Positions 25,764-35,915 of a stretch of DNA of 64,000 nucleotides are shown here, piece after piece. This DNA comes from Thiocapsa bogorovii (GTDB taxonomy: Bacteria; Pseudomonadota; Gammaproteobacteria; Chromatiales; Chromatiaceae). The DNA is taken from assembly GCF_021228795.1 (NCBI RefSeq), contig NZ_CP089309.1:1426001-1490000 (forward strand). Direction: 5' to 3'. Within the stretch, counting starts at the first letter, position 1. The number at the start of each line of letters is the position of its first letter. The notes under the pieces were generated by a model that saw only the letters and a program-made list of their open reading frames with translations, did no database searches and had not been told where the DNA came from. The position numbers were made by a program, and so were the translations under genes.

Positions 25764-26768
25764 TCAATAGGTGATGCGCGGTGCAGCACCGCCGAGCGCC
25801 TCGACCAGTCCGGCCGCAAAGCTCGCGCCGATCCGTCGCGAGAAGCTCTCGAAAAGATCGCGCTTCTTCGTGTAGTCGACCAGCGTCTCCGCACCGATCA
25901 CGTCGCGCGCAACCGAGCTGGAGCTGCCGAGGTCGTCGACCAAGCCCAGAGCGACCGCCTCCTGGCCGCTCCAGAAGAGCCCGCTGAAGATCTCCTCGCC
26001 GCCCTTCAACCGATCGCCGCGGCCGGCCTTGACCTCTGCGATAAACTGGTTGTGCAGGTTATCGAGAACGGTTTGGATAAAGGCCCGTTGATCCGGCGGC
26101 AGCGGAGAGAAGGGGTCGAGGATCCCCTTGTTCTCCCCGGCGGTCAGCAGACGCCGCTCGATCCCGATCTCCTTGATCGCCTCGTTCAGACCGAAGCTGC
26201 CGATGCGCACGCCGATGGAGCCGACCAGACTGGCCTTGTCGGCATAGATTGAATCGGCGGCAACGGCGATGTAATAGCCGCCCGAGGCGCAGATGTCGGT
26301 CGCCACTGCATAGACGGGCATCTCCTTGTCGTTGTCCTCCTTGTACTTGGCCTTGAGCCGCTTGATCTCGTCGTTGATGTAGCCGGCCTGGACCGGGCTG
26401 CCGCCGGGGCTGTTGATGCGCAGGATAATGCCCTTAACCTGGTCGGCCTCGAAGGCGTCGCGCAGGGCCGTGATCACCCGATCGGCGCTCGCGTCGGCCT
26501 CGGGCGCGATGACACCCTTGATGTCGATCACGGCCGTATGCTCCTCGCTCGGCGAGAGACGCTCGATCAGATCCTGCGAGTAGGCGGCCACCACCAGTGC
26601 GATCAAATAGACCAGAATCAGGGTCTTGAAGAAGATGCCCCAACGGCGGCTGCGCTTCTGCTCGCGCAGGTGCTCAAGCGCAAGCTTGTTGATCAGGGCG
26701 CGCTCCCAATCGGGCGCGTCGGTCGACGGCATCTCGTCGCGGCGCTTGGTCCAAAACTTCCAATTCAT
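25764..26768 (-). CDS. sppA: Signal peptide peptidase SppA-like (S49), short form
   Basis: A 334-residue membrane-anchored serine protease of family S49. One membrane segment (FFKTLILVYLIALVVAAYSQ) lies at about 47-66. The catalytic domain has INSPGGSPVQAG, the nucleophile Ser in DICASGGYYIA, the VGSIGVRIG stretch, and a general-base Lys expected further on. It degrades cleaved signal peptides or other membrane peptides. It matches the short, homo-oligomeric form rather than the 618-residue E. coli SppA. The order rne/rluC/HAD hydrolase/S49 peptidase is also found in Pseudomonas aeruginosa (PA2976-PA2973). A family 1 repeat lies 15 bp upstream of the start, so transcription from the HAD gene would cross it. 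Confidence 0.9.
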   Translation of the reverse strand: MNWKFWTKRRDEMPSTDAPDWERALINKLALEHLREQKRSRRWGIFFKTLILVYLIALVVAAYSQDLIERLSPSEEHTAVIDIKGVIAPEADASADRVITALRDAFEADQVKGIILRINSPGGSPVQAGYINDEIKRLKAKYKEDNDKEMPVYAVATDICASGGYYIAVAADSIYADKASLVGSIGVRIGSFGLNEAIKEIGIERRLLTAGENKGILDPFSPLPPDQRAFIQTVLDNLHNQFIAEVKAGRGDRLKGGEEIFSGLFWSGQEAVALGLVDDLGSSSSVARDVIGAETLVDYTKKRDLFESFSRRIGASFAAGLVEALGGAAPRITY

Positions 26769-26782
26769 GGGTCACTCCCGGG

Positions 26783-26975
26783 TTAAACCGCGCTCGGCGC
26801 GGTCTGCAATGTTTGTGGATGGGATCGGCCTCGGCAGACCTGACGACCGCTGGAGTTTGCGCGGTTTAAGGGATTAAAAAATATATCATTTTAAACCGCG
26901 TTTCCGCTAAGGGGCGTGGCTGCACCAAGCGTCGAGCTCACTCTAAAACGAGCATCTCGCTCAGGACGCGGTTTA
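26783..26975. repeat. Family 1 repeat, copy C (doublet)
   Basis: Unit 1 runs from TTAAACCGCG (26783-26792) to GCGCGGTTTAA (about 26859-26869). The linker is GGGATTAAAAAATATATCA. Unit 2 runs from TTTTAAACCGCG (26889-26900) to GACGCGGTTTA (26965-26975). Read on the minus strand, the outer triplet TAA is in frame with the HAD phosphatase gene, whose own TGA (27006-27008) comes eleven codons earlier. It closely resembles the copy at 18945-19140 over its full length. Confidence 0.8.
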
Positions 26976-27005
26976 GGCGTTCAGCCTCGGCGACATCAGG
27001 CTGGG

Positions 27006-27689
27006 TCAGCGAGCTGCTGCAGTCTCGACACTGCGCATGCCGTGAGCGTTTAGCCATGCAGGCAGCGCCGAGATATCATGGATGCAGTCCAACGGGGCGT
27101 GCGGCATTAGTCGCTCGACCGGATGGACACCGTAGGACACGGCAAGCGCCTTGGTGCGTGCATTCACGGCCATCTGCATGTCGTACTCGGTGTCGCCGAT
27201 CATCAACGTCGCGGAGGCATCGGCGCCGAGCTCGTCCATCAGCTCGAGCAGCATCTGCGGGTTGGGCTTGGAGAAGGTCTCGTCGGCGCAACGGGTCGCG
27301 TGAAAGAGCGCACCCAAGCCGGTATCGGCGAGGGCCTTGTCGAGTCCGACACGCCCCTTCCCGGTGGCGACGGCCAAGCGGTAACCTTCGTCTGCCAGCT
27401 GATTCAAGGTCTCGCGTGCCCCGGCGAAGAGCACGGAGGGCGTCGGGTCGATCTCGAGATAATAGCGGCGATAGCCGGTGACTAAGTCTCGAACGGTCTG
27501 CGGATCCGCCCCGGGATGCAACCGCAGGAGGGCCTCGTCCAGGCCCAGGCCGATCACATCGCGTGCGGCCTCGCGCCCCGGCGGCGGCAGGCCGAGATCG
27601 CCGAAGGCCGCCTGGAGACAATTGACGATGCGTGCCTCGGAATCCATGAGGGTTCCGTCCCAGTCGAACACGATCAAGTCGAAGGTCAC
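27006..27689 (-). CDS. HAD-superfamily phosphatase (Gph-like)
   Basis: A 227-residue HAD subfamily IA hydrolase with all motifs: the nucleophile in FDWDGTLMDSE (Asp9, Asp11), the motif II Thr in LAVATGKGR, the motif III Lys in FSKPNPQM, and the acidic pair in MIGDTEYDMQMA. It resembles phosphoglycolate phosphatase and pyrophosphatase-like HADs, but the substrate is not given by the sequence. Its ATG overlaps the rluC stop by four bases (ATGA), which fits the conserved rluC-HAD-S49 order of gammaproteobacteria. Confidence 0.88.
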   Translation of the reverse strand: MTFDLIVFDWDGTLMDSEARIVNCLQAAFGDLGLPPPGREAARDVIGLGLDEALLRLHPGADPQTVRDLVTGYRRYYLEIDPTPSVLFAGARETLNQLADEGYRLAVATGKGRVGLDKALADTGLGALFHATRCADETFSKPNPQMLLELMDELGADASATLMIGDTEYDMQMAVNARTKALAVSYGVHPVERLMPHAPLDCIHDISALPAWLNAHGMRSVETAAAR

Positions 27690-28861
27690 GCGGCGGGCTC
27701 CAGTGCAGAAAGGAAGCGCTCGAGGTCATCGGGCAGCGGCGCCTCGACCCGGTTTGGCCGATCGGCGCTCGGGAGCTGAAAGCTCAAGGCGGAAGCATGT
27801 AAAAACAAGCGCGACAAACCTTGAGTCTTGAGTGCGCGATTCGCGATCTCGTCGCCGTATTTGGGATCGCCTGCCAAGGGGGTTCCCAGATGTGCGGCAT
27901 GGACGCGAATCTGATGCGTGCGCCCGGTGATCAGCTCGACCTCGACAAGGGTGAGCACGCCCGACTCGGAACGGAACCGACCCAAACGTCGAAACACCGT
28001 GCGTGCCGGTTTCCCGTCGTCCGGATCGACCTGGACCATCCGCTCGCCGCCTTGCAGCACATTTTTCTTCAGCGGCGCATCCACGCCGACCTTCGCCCGC
28101 TCCAGCTCCCCGACGATCAGTGCCAGATAGCGCTTGTCCATACCGCCTTCGCGGATCAGCTCGTGGAGCTCGCGCAGCGCACTGCGACGCTTGCTGATGA
28201 CGAGACAGCCGGAGGTATCGCGATCCAGGCGGTGCACCAGCTCCAGCTCGCGACCGGGCCGCAGCTCGCGCAGGGACTCGATCAGACCGTAGCTCAAACC
28301 GCTGCCGCCGTGCACGGCCAGACCGGCGGGCTTGTCGATGACCAGAAGGCGTTCGTCCTCGTAGAGTATGGCCTCCGCGAGCGGGGCGAGACGCGAAGCC
28401 GGCACCCTGACAGGCGTCTCCGCGAGGGCCGTGCGCATTGGCGGAATGCGCACCAGATCGCCCTTACGCAGCCGATGGCTGGCCTTGACCCGACCCTTGT
28501 TGACGCGGACCTCGCCGCGACGCATGACCCGATAGAGATGGCTGCGCGGCACACCCTTGAGATGGCGCAGGAGAAAGTTGTCGATACGTTGCCCGTCGGA
28601 CTCGGCATCGACGCAGAGCACGCGTACGGCCGAATCCTCCCGCGGTAACGCAGGCTCGGGGCGCGAACGCTCGGCAACCACGGGCTTCGCGCCGAAGCGC
28701 TGAGGCTCCGTGCGTCCGGGGCCAGCGCGCTTGGAGCCGGTCGGCCCGGGGCCGACGCGGTCGGAAAGCGGGCGGCCCGGAGAGGCGTCTCGCCCCCCTG
28801 ATGCGCGGGGGGCGGCCTGCTTACTCGGGCGGCGAGCGGCACGGGAATGAGGTCGATTCAC
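27686..28861 (-). CDS. rluC: Ribosomal large subunit pseudouridine synthase C
   Basis: The conserved part starts near VLCVDAESDGQRIDNFL and shows an S4 RNA-binding domain (RSHLYRVMRRGEVRVNKGR) and the RluA-type catalytic domain with the active-site motif HRLDRDTSGCLVISK, then GRTHQIRVH. RluC modifies U955, U2504 and U2580 of 23S rRNA in E. coli. The start is uncertain. The frame is open to 28990, but residues upstream of GTG 28861 translate an AT-rich, promoter-like tract (28887-28921) and do not look like protein, so 28861 is preferred. The N-terminus would still be about 75 residues longer than E. coli RluC, Arg/Pro/Gly-rich and probably disordered. It is divergent from rne. Confidence 0.88.
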   Translation of the reverse strand: MNRPHSRAARRPSKQAAPRASGGRDASPGRPLSDRVGPGPTGSKRAGPGRTEPQRFGAKPVVAERSRPEPALPREDSAVRVLCVDAESDGQRIDNFLLRHLKGVPRSHLYRVMRRGEVRVNKGRVKASHRLRKGDLVRIPPMRTALAETPVRVPASRLAPLAEAILYEDERLLVIDKPAGLAVHGGSGLSYGLIESLRELRPGRELELVHRLDRDTSGCLVISKRRSALRELHELIREGGMDKRYLALIVGELERAKVGVDAPLKKNVLQGGERMVQVDPDDGKPARTVFRRLGRFRSESGVLTLVEVELITGRTHQIRVHAAHLGTPLAGDPKYGDEIANRALKTQGLSRLFLHASALSFQLPSADRPNRVEAPLPDDLERFLSALEPAA

Positions 28862-29453
28862 GAAGGATGGCGCCTGCCTGGGTGGCTTAATTGATGCTAA
28901 ATAAGGTTTACTGATACACTTGGGCGCTTGCGCTGGCCAGCGGAAACGCGATTTTTCCCGGAGCGGCGAGCGCAGCCAAGGGTCGGTCACGATACCGGAG
29001 CGAGCGGAGCCAAATCCGCTCGGAAGGCCCTGACCCTTATGCCGGCATCCGATGTCCGAGCAGGCCGATGTGCGGGATCTCGAGTGGTGTCGCGGACTCG
29101 TTTCGTCGAGTGACCGCGCATTCTACACCCTGTGAGCGCCGCGCGCCCTGCACGACGGCAGACCAGCGCAGCCGGCGCCGACCTCGCCGCTCCCGAGATC
29201 GACCCCTCCAACCGGGCGGGCCGATCAGGTGCGAGTGCCCGAATGGGCGCTCGTCGACGACACAACACTACTGACTACGCGCGTGCCCGTCCGGGTCGGC
29301 CGAAGAGCCCAGCCCGGCTGAACGGACGCTGCCGAAGCCGTCGCGCCGATTCGTCGGCGCGACGGCGACACGCCGAGCCGCCCGCACGTTTGCCGGGTGC
29401 GCGGCGAGCAGTCCCCGAAACGGGAGACGCGTCGTGGTGCGGAATATAACCCT
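28862..29453. promoter_or_regulatory. Divergent rluC/rne control region, including the long rne leader
   Basis: About 590 bases separate the rluC and rne starts and hold no convincing gene. The AT-rich tract at 28887-28921 is the best promoter candidate for rluC. On the rne side the last 200-400 bases would form a long, GC-rich leader. In E. coli the same divergent arrangement carries a long rne 5' UTR through which RNase E controls its own mRNA. Whether a comparable leader structure exists here cannot be shown by eye. Confidence 0.5.
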
Positions 29454-32400
29454 ATGAAACGCATGCTGATCAACGCAACTCAGCCCGAAGAGTTGCGTGT
29501 TGCGACCGTCGACGGTCAACAGCTCTATAACCTCGATATCGAATCCCCCGGCCGAGAGCAGAAAAAGGCCAACATCTACAAAGGCATCATCACCCGCGTC
29601 GAGCCCAGTCTCGAGGCGGCTTTTGTCGACTACGGTGCCGATCGGCACGGCTTCCTCCCCCTCAAAGAGATCGCCCGGGCTTACTTCGAGCCCGACAGCG
29701 TCAAAGCCGGCTCGCGCGTCAGCATCAAGGAGTCGGTGCGCGAAGGCCGCGAGGTCGTCGTCCAGATCGACAAAGAAGAGCGCGGCAACAAAGGCGCGGC
29801 GCTCACGACATTCATCTCGCTGGCCGGCCGATATCTGGTCTTGATGCCCAACAACCCGCGCGCCGGTGGCGTGTCGCGACGCATCGAGGGCCAGGACCGC
29901 AGCGAGCTGCGCGATGCCATGAGTCAGCTCGAGATCCCGGAGGACATGGGCCTGATCGTGCGCACCGCGGGTGTGGGCAAGAATGTGGAGGAGCTCCAGT
30001 GGGATCTGGACTATCTGCTCCAGCTCTGGAAGGCGATCGAGACCTCGGCGCAGGACCGCAAGGCACCCTTCCTCATCTATCAAGAGAGCGACGTCATCAT
30101 CCGCTCGATCCGCGACTATCTGCGCGTGGACATCGGCGAGATCCTGATCGACAACAAGGCCGTCTTCGAGCGTGCCGAGAGCTTCATCCGCCAGGTGATG
30201 CCGAGCAATCTGAAGAAGCTCAAGCTCTACCAGGACGAGGTCCCGCTCTTCACGCGCTACCAGATCGAGAGCCAGATCGAGTCGGCCTTCCAGCGCGAGG
30301 TGCGCCTGCCCTCGGGCGGATCGATCGTGATCGACCACACCGAGGCGCTGACCTCGGTGGACATCAACTCGGCGCGCGCGACCAAGGGCGCGGACATCGA
30401 GGAAACCGCGCTCAACACCAATTTGGAGGCCGCCGACGAGATCGCCCGCCAGCTGCGCCTGCGCGACCTCGGCGGGCTCTTCGTCATCGACTTCATCGAC
30501 ATGACGCCTCCGAAGAACCAGCGCGAGGTCGAGAATCGTCTGCGCGACGCGCTCAAACACGACCGTGCAAGGGTGCAGGTTGCGCGCATTTCCCGCTTCG
30601 GTCTGCTGGAGATGTCGCGCCAGCGCCTGCGCCCCTCGCTCGGGGAATCAAGCCAGCAGGTCTGCCCGCGCTGCAAGGGCCAGGGAACCATTCGCGGGGT
30701 CGAATCGCTCGCGCTCTCGATCCTGCGCATCGTCGAAGAAGAGGCGATGAAGGAGAACACCCACCGCATCGTCGCCCAGCTGCCGGTCAGCGTCGCGACC
30801 TTCCTGCTCAACGAGAAGCGCCGCGGCATCCTCGAGATCGAGCAGCGCCAGGGCGTCGAAGTCCTCTTGCTGCCCAACGAAGCATTGGAAACGCCGGAGT
30901 ATCAGATCGAGCGCGTCCGCGCCCAAGACGCGGGGAAACTCGTTCCGGATCAGTCGAGCTACGAGCTGACCGCGCTGCCTGAGACCAAGGCGGCGCCCTT
31001 GTACGCCAAACTCGGTCAGCCGGTTCAGGCGGAGGAGCCGGCGGTCAAACAGGTCTCGCCCGCAACACCGGCCCCGCAACGCTGGACACCGACGCCGCAA
31101 CCCGAGACGCCGGTGCAGCAGGAAGTGGAACGCGGCGAGCCCGAAAGCCTGCTCAAACGCATTTGGACCGGTCTTTTTGCGCCGCGCCAGCCCGAAGCGG
31201 CAGCCGCCGCAGGCCGCAGGCCCGCCGCGGCCGAACCTATCGCACGGGAGACGGCACCGCGCACGCAGCCGCCGCGACAGAGCGCCCATTCCGGTGAGCG
31301 TCGTAGCCAGGCCAGACCGACGCAGGGACGCCGCGACGAATCATCGGGCGAACGCAGCCGCCCGGACCAGGGGCGATCCGGTCGACCGGCACAGGATCAG
31401 CAGACACGACCTGAACCGAGTCGCGGCCGCGGCGAAGGCACTCAAACCAGCGAGGATACCCCTGCAGCAGGCGCGACGCGATCCGAGAACGACGAGCAAG
31501 CGCAAGCCCGCCGCAGCGCCGAGACGCGCTCGCGCCGCGGCGGTTCGCGCGGACGCGGGCGCCGTGGCTCCGGTTCAAGCGAAGCCGCCCGCTTGAGCGG
31601 CGAGAACCCGCGCGATCAAGACTCGCGCGGCGACGAGGGACCCGGCGAGCAGAACGAACGCCGTGGCGAGGAGGCTACGCCGAGGCCCGAGGATCGCGCA
31701 GCCACGGCGTCGCGCGGGACACGACCGGAGGATCATCCGCTGATGGTCACGCCGGTCGGAAACACCCCGCGACCCGAACCGGCATCTCAACCCGCCGCGG
31801 AACAGCTTGCTGCCGAGCCGGGTGAAGCCGTGAGACCATCGACGGAATCAAACGACCGCCGACGCCCGACGGAACGGACCGAGGAGCCCCGCCTCGCCGA
31901 TCAACCCGAGCGGGTGGACACCGCGTCGAATGAACCCGCCGATGCGGGAGCCGACCAGCAACGGGACGGCAACACCACGCCGGCCGGCGAGCGGCCGCGA
32001 TCCTCGCGCCGACGCCGCGGCGGCCGCAACCGCCGACGCTCTTCGGCCGGCGCAGAAACCAAAGAGGGCACCGGAGCCGATTCGGGCAGCGCCGACGGCG
32101 CTTCGGAAGGGCAACCGGCCTCGGACCCAGCGAGCGACGCATCGCAGGATCACCAGGCCGCACGCGAGGGGTCCATCGAGCCGGTCTCGAAACCGCGCGA
32201 GCACCGATCCGAGCCAAGGGTCCGGCACAGCACAGTCCCCGCGCAGGGCGACAGCACTCGCGTGGAACCACAAGCGGCTGGATCGGGCACCGATGAGTCG
32301 ATGGGGAATGAGCGTAGCGCACCGATGAAGCAGGAGACCCCGGCGAGCGAGCCGTCCGCATCGAGCACGCACGATACCCCGGCAAGAGAGGCGACTGCGC

Positions 32401-32696
32401 CGATTGCGCATGAGCCACCCAAGAACGAGCCGCCCGCCATGATGCACCGCCCGGAGCCGGTCGCCGAGCCGGTCCAATCTCGGACGCCAACCGATCGCGC
32501 GACCGCCCCCGATGCCGGCCATCGCGAAGCCGAAGGGCCCCATGCGGACAGCACCAGCACCTCGACAGACCCCGACGGACGGGCAACGCAGAGGCCTGAT
32601 CCCGGTGCTTCGGAACCGGTCACCGCGCCGCCGACACCTGCTGTCCAAGCGCCCTCCCCGGCCTCCGACCCGAGCGATCCCAAAGGCGGGGCCTAA
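29454..32696 (+). CDS. rne: Ribonuclease E
   Basis: A 1080-residue RNase E. The N-terminus ([21 protein letters not shown], then [16 protein letters not shown]) matches the E. coli enzyme nearly residue for residue. An S1 RNA-binding domain (about 35-125), the RNase H-like and DNase I-like catalytic parts ([21 protein letters not shown] holding the metal-binding Asps) and the zinc link VCPRCKGQG (about 403-411) follow. From about 510 the protein is a long disordered scaffold rich in Arg, Glu, Pro and Ser. Two arginine clusters ([16 protein letters not shown] and [15 protein letters not shown]) are probably RNA-binding. The enzyme starts mRNA decay and processes rRNA and tRNA as the degradosome core. 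The ATG at 29454 is fixed by homology. Confidence 0.96.
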   Translation: MKRMLINATQPEELRVATVDGQQLYNLDIESPGREQKKANIYKGIITRVEPSLEAAFVDYGADRHGFLPLKEIARAYFEPDSVKAGSRVSIKESVREGREVVVQIDKEERGNKGAALTTFISLAGRYLVLMPNNPRAGGVSRRIEGQDRSELRDAMSQLEIPEDMGLIVRTAGVGKNVEELQWDLDYLLQLWKAIETSAQDRKAPFLIYQESDVIIRSIRDYLRVDIGEILIDNKAVFERAESFIRQVMPSNLKKLKLYQDEVPLFTRYQIESQIESAFQREVRLPSGGSIVIDHTEALTSVDINSARATKGADIEETALNTNLEAADEIARQLRLRDLGGLFVIDFIDMTPPKNQREVENRLRDALKHDRARVQVARISRFGLLEMSRQRLRPSLGESSQQVCPRCKGQGTIRGVESLALSILRIVEEEAMKENTHRIVAQLPVSVATFLLNEKRRGILEIEQRQGVEVLLLPNEALETPEYQIERVRAQDAGKLVPDQSSYELTALPETKAAPLYAKLGQPVQAEEPAVKQVSPATPAPQRWTPTPQPETPVQQEVERGEPESLLKRIWTGLFAPRQPEAAAAAGRRPAAAEPIARETAPRTQPPRQSAHSGERRSQARPTQGRRDESSGERSRPDQGRSGRPAQDQQTRPEPSRGRGEGTQTSEDTPAAGATRSENDEQAQARRSAETRSRRGGSRGRGRRGSGSSEAARLSGENPRDQDSRGDEGPGEQNERRGEEATPRPEDRAATASRGTRPEDHPLMVTPVGNTPRPEPASQPAAEQLAAEPGEAVRPSTESNDRRRPTERTEEPRLADQPERVDTASNEPADAGADQQRDGNTTPAGERPRSSRRRRGGRNRRRSSAGAETKEGTGADSGSADGASEGQPASDPASDASQDHQAAREGSIEPVSKPREHRSEPRVRHSTVPAQGDSTRVEPQAAGSGTDESMGNERSAPMKQETPASEPSASSTHDTPAREATAPIAHEPPKNEPPAMMHRPEPVAEPVQSRTPTDRATAPDAGHREAEGPHADSTSTSTDPDGRATQRPDPGASEPVTAPPTPAVQAPSPASDPSDPKGGA

Positions 32697-32781
32697 ACGC
32701 ACGACGGCGGTTGATTCGTGTCGATGCTCGGCGCGAACCAACCGAATCCGAAAAGGCAGGATTCGGCTCATCGGTATCGCC

Positions 32782-34062
32782 ATGCTCACTCTGTTCTTCG
32801 AGAGCCTCACCAACCTGCTCATCCTGACCTACCGGACATTCATACCGAGTCCGGGTCGTCCCCGGCCAAGCGCCAAACGCATGCTGGTGATGAGTGGATT
32901 TATCCCGCTCTTCGCGCTTGTCCAGGGGATCCACTGGATCGGTTTTCTCCTCGACGAGATCTTCTACCGCGGCTATCGCCGTGTCGAAATTCGCGAGCCT
33001 TTGTTCGTACTCGGGGTCCCACGCAGCGGGACCACCTACCTCCATCGTCTCACCGCGAACGACACCGCCTTGACCACCTTTTCGACCTGGGAATGCCTGT
33101 TCGCCCCATCGGTCACGCAACGACGTTTCTGGCTCGGCCTCGGTCGCATCGATGCGCGCATCGGCCGCCCGCTCGGGCGGATGCTCGACTGGATCGAGAG
33201 ACACGCCTTCAAGGGCCTCGATGCGGTCCACGCTATGCGTCTGAGCGACCCGGAGGAAGACTACTTCGCGCTCATGCCGGCGCTGGCGTGCTTCATCCTG
33301 GTCATTCCCTTTCCGCAGTCGGATCTCTTATGGCAAATTGGCCTGTTCGACCGGGACATGCCGGAGGCCCGGCGCGCACGACTGATGGACTTCTATCATC
33401 GGTGCCTGCAGCGACATCTCTTCGTCCACGGCCCCGAGAAGCGGCTGTTGTCGAAGAACGCCGCCTTCGCCCCTCTAGCCGGCAGCCTCGCCGCGCGCTT
33501 CCCCGACGCGCGCTTCGTCGTCTGTCTGCGCGAGCCGCACGCCACGCTGCCGTCTCAGCTGAGCTCGCTCGAGGCCGGAATCAACTTCTTCGATGTCTTG
33601 TCGGCGTGCCCCGATTTCCGCGAACGCTTGACCAACCAACTGGGCTTCTATTACAAGAATCTGGAACGCGCGCTGGGAGAACAACCCGACGAGCGCTGCG
33701 TATGGGTTACCATGCGCGCATTGCAGTCGGCTCCCGCGCGTCTGATGCTGATCATCTACGCGCAGCTCGGGCTACCGGCGAACGAAAAGCTCCGCGGCGC
33801 ACTCGCACGACACGCGAGCGAGTCCGGAACTTACCGAAGCGCCCACGCCTATAGCCTGGAGCAGTTCGGACTCTTTCGAGGGGACATCGATCGCGATCTG
33901 GGACCCGTCTTCGCGCGTCTCGCCGCTCGCGCGGCACGGACTACAGCGGATGCATCGCCGATGCAGTCGGGCGCAACGCCCGGCGACGACCCCATGGGCT
34001 CATCCTCAACCAGGACACCCGTGCGCCATGCTGAACCGATCCACTGCGGAGACTCCTGCTAG
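32782..34062 (+). CDS. Sulfotransferase family protein
   Basis: A 426-residue protein. An N-terminal hydrophobic stretch (about 1-20) and a second near 50 (FIPLFALVQGIHWIGFLLDE) suggest membrane association. The PAPS-binding 5'-phosphosulfate loop is FVLGVPRSGTTYLHRL near 79-94, and the 3'-phosphate motif region includes RFVVCLREPHATLPSQLSS near 249-267. These define the PF13469-type sulfotransferases. It would move sulfate from PAPS onto a glycan or lipid. The start at 32782 (MLTLFF) is the first ATG that gives a protein-like N-terminus. It precedes a glycosyltransferase and a deacetylase gene with almost no gaps, so a sulfated surface glycan or glycolipid is a reasonable inference. Confidence 0.8.
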   Translation: MLTLFFESLTNLLILTYRTFIPSPGRPRPSAKRMLVMSGFIPLFALVQGIHWIGFLLDEIFYRGYRRVEIREPLFVLGVPRSGTTYLHRLTANDTALTTFSTWECLFAPSVTQRRFWLGLGRIDARIGRPLGRMLDWIERHAFKGLDAVHAMRLSDPEEDYFALMPALACFILVIPFPQSDLLWQIGLFDRDMPEARRARLMDFYHRCLQRHLFVHGPEKRLLSKNAAFAPLAGSLAARFPDARFVVCLREPHATLPSQLSSLEAGINFFDVLSACPDFRERLTNQLGFYYKNLERALGEQPDERCVWVTMRALQSAPARLMLIIYAQLGLPANEKLRGALARHASESGTYRSAHAYSLEQFGLFRGDIDRDLGPVFARLAARAARTTADASPMQSGATPGDDPMGSSSTRTPVRHAEPIHCGDSC

Positions 34063-34069
34063 GACGCTC

Positions 34070-35191
34070 ATGCCTCCGCGTGCCGCCGAGCTGCGCGTTG
34101 CCATCGTGTCCGACGCCGCACCCGAGCGCAACGGTGTCGGCGCCTATTACCGCGACCTCGCCGACCATCTCAGGGCCGCAGGGGTTCGAGTGGACTTGGT
34201 CGCCCCTCGCTGCCGCGCGGGATCCTGGTATGGCGGCTTGACGCTCCCGCTACCCGGCGACCCCACCCAGAAGATCGTCCTGCCCTCACCTTGGTTCGTG
34301 AGCAGGCGCCTCGATCGCCTCCGCCCGACTGTCGTCATCGTGCCGACTCCCGGACCATTCGGAATGCTCGGGATGCATCTGGCCGAGCGCAACGGGGCTG
34401 CGCTGGTGGTCGGATTCCATACCCACTTCGAAGCCCTGACGACGCTGTTCCAGAACTGGGGTATCGGCGCCCGCATCGCCAACGGATACCTCGGCGCCTG
34501 TCATCGGCTCCTTTTCGGCAAGAGTGATCTCGTCTTGGCAAACTCGTCCGAGATGATGGCGATTGCGCGATCGATCGGTGCGCGCCGCGTCAGCCTCATG
34601 GCGACCCCGATCCCGCAGCGGTTTCTCGATTTTCAGCCGGTGCCGGCGCGCCGAAACGTGACTCGCGTCCTTTTCGCCGGGCGTCTGGCGCCTGAAAAGA
34701 ACCTGGACGCCATCGTCACCGCAGCGCGTCGACTCCCGGACATCGAGTTCCTGATCGTCGGAGACGGTCCCATGCGTGCGTGGGTCGAGGAGCAGTGCCG
34801 CGGGTTGCCCAACCTAAGACTCTCGGGCTGGGTGCGCCGCAGTCGGATCATGGCCCTTATCGACGAGATGGACGCCTTGATCCTGCCCTCGACGGTCGAG
34901 TCGTTCGGGACCATTGCGCTCGAGGCGATGGCGCGGGCACGCCCGGTGTTGGTCTCCTCGGCCTGCGGAATCCTGAGCTGGGATGTCCTGAGCCGGGGCA
35001 TCTTCCGGATCCACGAGGGCGAGCACCTCGCCGACGCTTTGGCGCGGCTGCGCGACCTGGACCCTGCGATTCGCGAGCGCAAGGCGCGCCTGGGACGCGA
35101 AGGGGCCCGGGACATCAACCATCGCAACCTGCAACATTGGCTCGCGGTCTTGTCGGGTGACTATGCGGATTCGGTCGATGCCGAACACTAA
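34070..35191 (+). CDS. Group 1 glycosyltransferase (GT4-like)
   Basis: A 373-residue GT-B glycosyltransferase. The acceptor half begins LRVAIVSDAAPERNGVGAYY and includes the PTPGPFGMLG and GFHTHFEAL segments. The donor half has RVLFAGRLAPEKNLDAIV, FLIVGDGPMRAWVE, LSGWVRRSRIM, and the conserved acidic pair in STVESFGTIALEAMARARPV (E-x7-E). It resembles enzymes that add sugars to lipids such as mannosyl or glucosyl phospholipids. An ATG at 34028 inside the upstream gene is an alternative start; 34070 avoids overlap and still precedes the fold. The downstream deacetylase gene overlaps its end by 29 bases. Confidence 0.85.
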   Translation: MPPRAAELRVAIVSDAAPERNGVGAYYRDLADHLRAAGVRVDLVAPRCRAGSWYGGLTLPLPGDPTQKIVLPSPWFVSRRLDRLRPTVVIVPTPGPFGMLGMHLAERNGAALVVGFHTHFEALTTLFQNWGIGARIANGYLGACHRLLFGKSDLVLANSSEMMAIARSIGARRVSLMATPIPQRFLDFQPVPARRNVTRVLFAGRLAPEKNLDAIVTAARRLPDIEFLIVGDGPMRAWVEEQCRGLPNLRLSGWVRRSRIMALIDEMDALILPSTVESFGTIALEAMARARPVLVSSACGILSWDVLSRGIFRIHEGEHLADALARLRDLDPAIRERKARLGREGARDINHRNLQHWLAVLSGDYADSVDAEH

Positions 35192-35915
35192 GCCCGCAAA
35201 CAGCTCGAACGGCGGCCACATCCGCGCGCTGGTTTCGGTGCACGACGTCATGCCCGAGACCCTGCCGCAAGTGGATCGCATCCTGTCCGTGCTCAATGAA
35301 GAAGGGATCGCTCCTGTCACGCTGCTGGTGGTTCCCGGCGCCGGCTGGAGCAGCGAGGGTATCGAGCGGCTGGACCGATTCCGAGCGAGGGGCTGCGAGC
35401 TTGCCGGCCACGGCTGGCTCCACCGCGTCGAGCGCATCACCGGATTAGCACACCGCATGCATTCGCGTCTCATCTCGCGGAACGTCGCCGAGCACCTTGC
35501 ACTCGACCGGGTGGGCATCCATCGCCTGATCGCACGCTGTCACGCCTGGTTCGTCGACCAGGGACTCGGCGCCCCGGCACTCTATTGCCCCCCGGCTTGG
35601 GCGATGGGACCCATCCCGCGCTCGACGCTCGCAACACTGCCGTTCACACGCTACGAGTTATTCAGCGGCGTTCTGTCGGCCCAAACCGGACGGATGCATC
35701 CGGTCCCGCTCACCGGCTACGAGGCGGATACCGGGGTGCGCACGGTCGCCATCCGGGCCTGGAACCGACTCAATCGTCGGCGTGCGGCCCAGCGGGGCTG
35801 GATCCGCATCGGGATCCACCCCCACGATCTCGACCTGCGCCTCGCCGAGGATCTGCGTCGGGATCTTCGCCGCTTTCGCTGTCACGCCGGCTACTCGGAG
35901 ATCGGTGCGGCCTAA
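35163..35915 (+). CDS. DUF2334-type polysaccharide deacetylase
   Basis: About 250 residues. ALVSVHDVMPETLPQVDRIL carries the first metal-binding motif (His-Asp), followed by VTLLVVPGAGW, GCELAGHGWLHRVE with the paired histidines of the NodB fold, CPPAWAMGP and IGIHPHDLDL. These match the DUF2334 branch of polysaccharide deacetylases, which are zinc-dependent N- or O-deacetylases. There is no signal peptide, so it would act on a cytoplasmic glycan precursor. GTG 35157 and ATG 35178 are alternative starts. The stop TAA (35913-35915) is the first triplet of a family 1 repeat. The overlap with the glycosyltransferase gene suggests the same pathway. Confidence 0.78.
   Translation: MRIRSMPNTKPANSSNGGHIRALVSVHDVMPETLPQVDRILSVLNEEGIAPVTLLVVPGAGWSSEGIERLDRFRARGCELAGHGWLHRVERITGLAHRMHSRLISRNVAEHLALDRVGIHRLIARCHAWFVDQGLGAPALYCPPAWAMGPIPRSTLATLPFTRYELFSGVLSAQTGRMHPVPLTGYEADTGVRTVAIRAWNRLNRRRAAQRGWIRIGIHPHDLDLRLAEDLRRDLRRFRCHAGYSEIGAA

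Noticed and set aside
28862-28990. N-terminal extension of RluC to a GTG at 28990
   Set aside because: The extension translates an AT-rich promoter-like tract and adjacent intergenic DNA; no ribosome-binding site is seen before it. It cannot be fully excluded.
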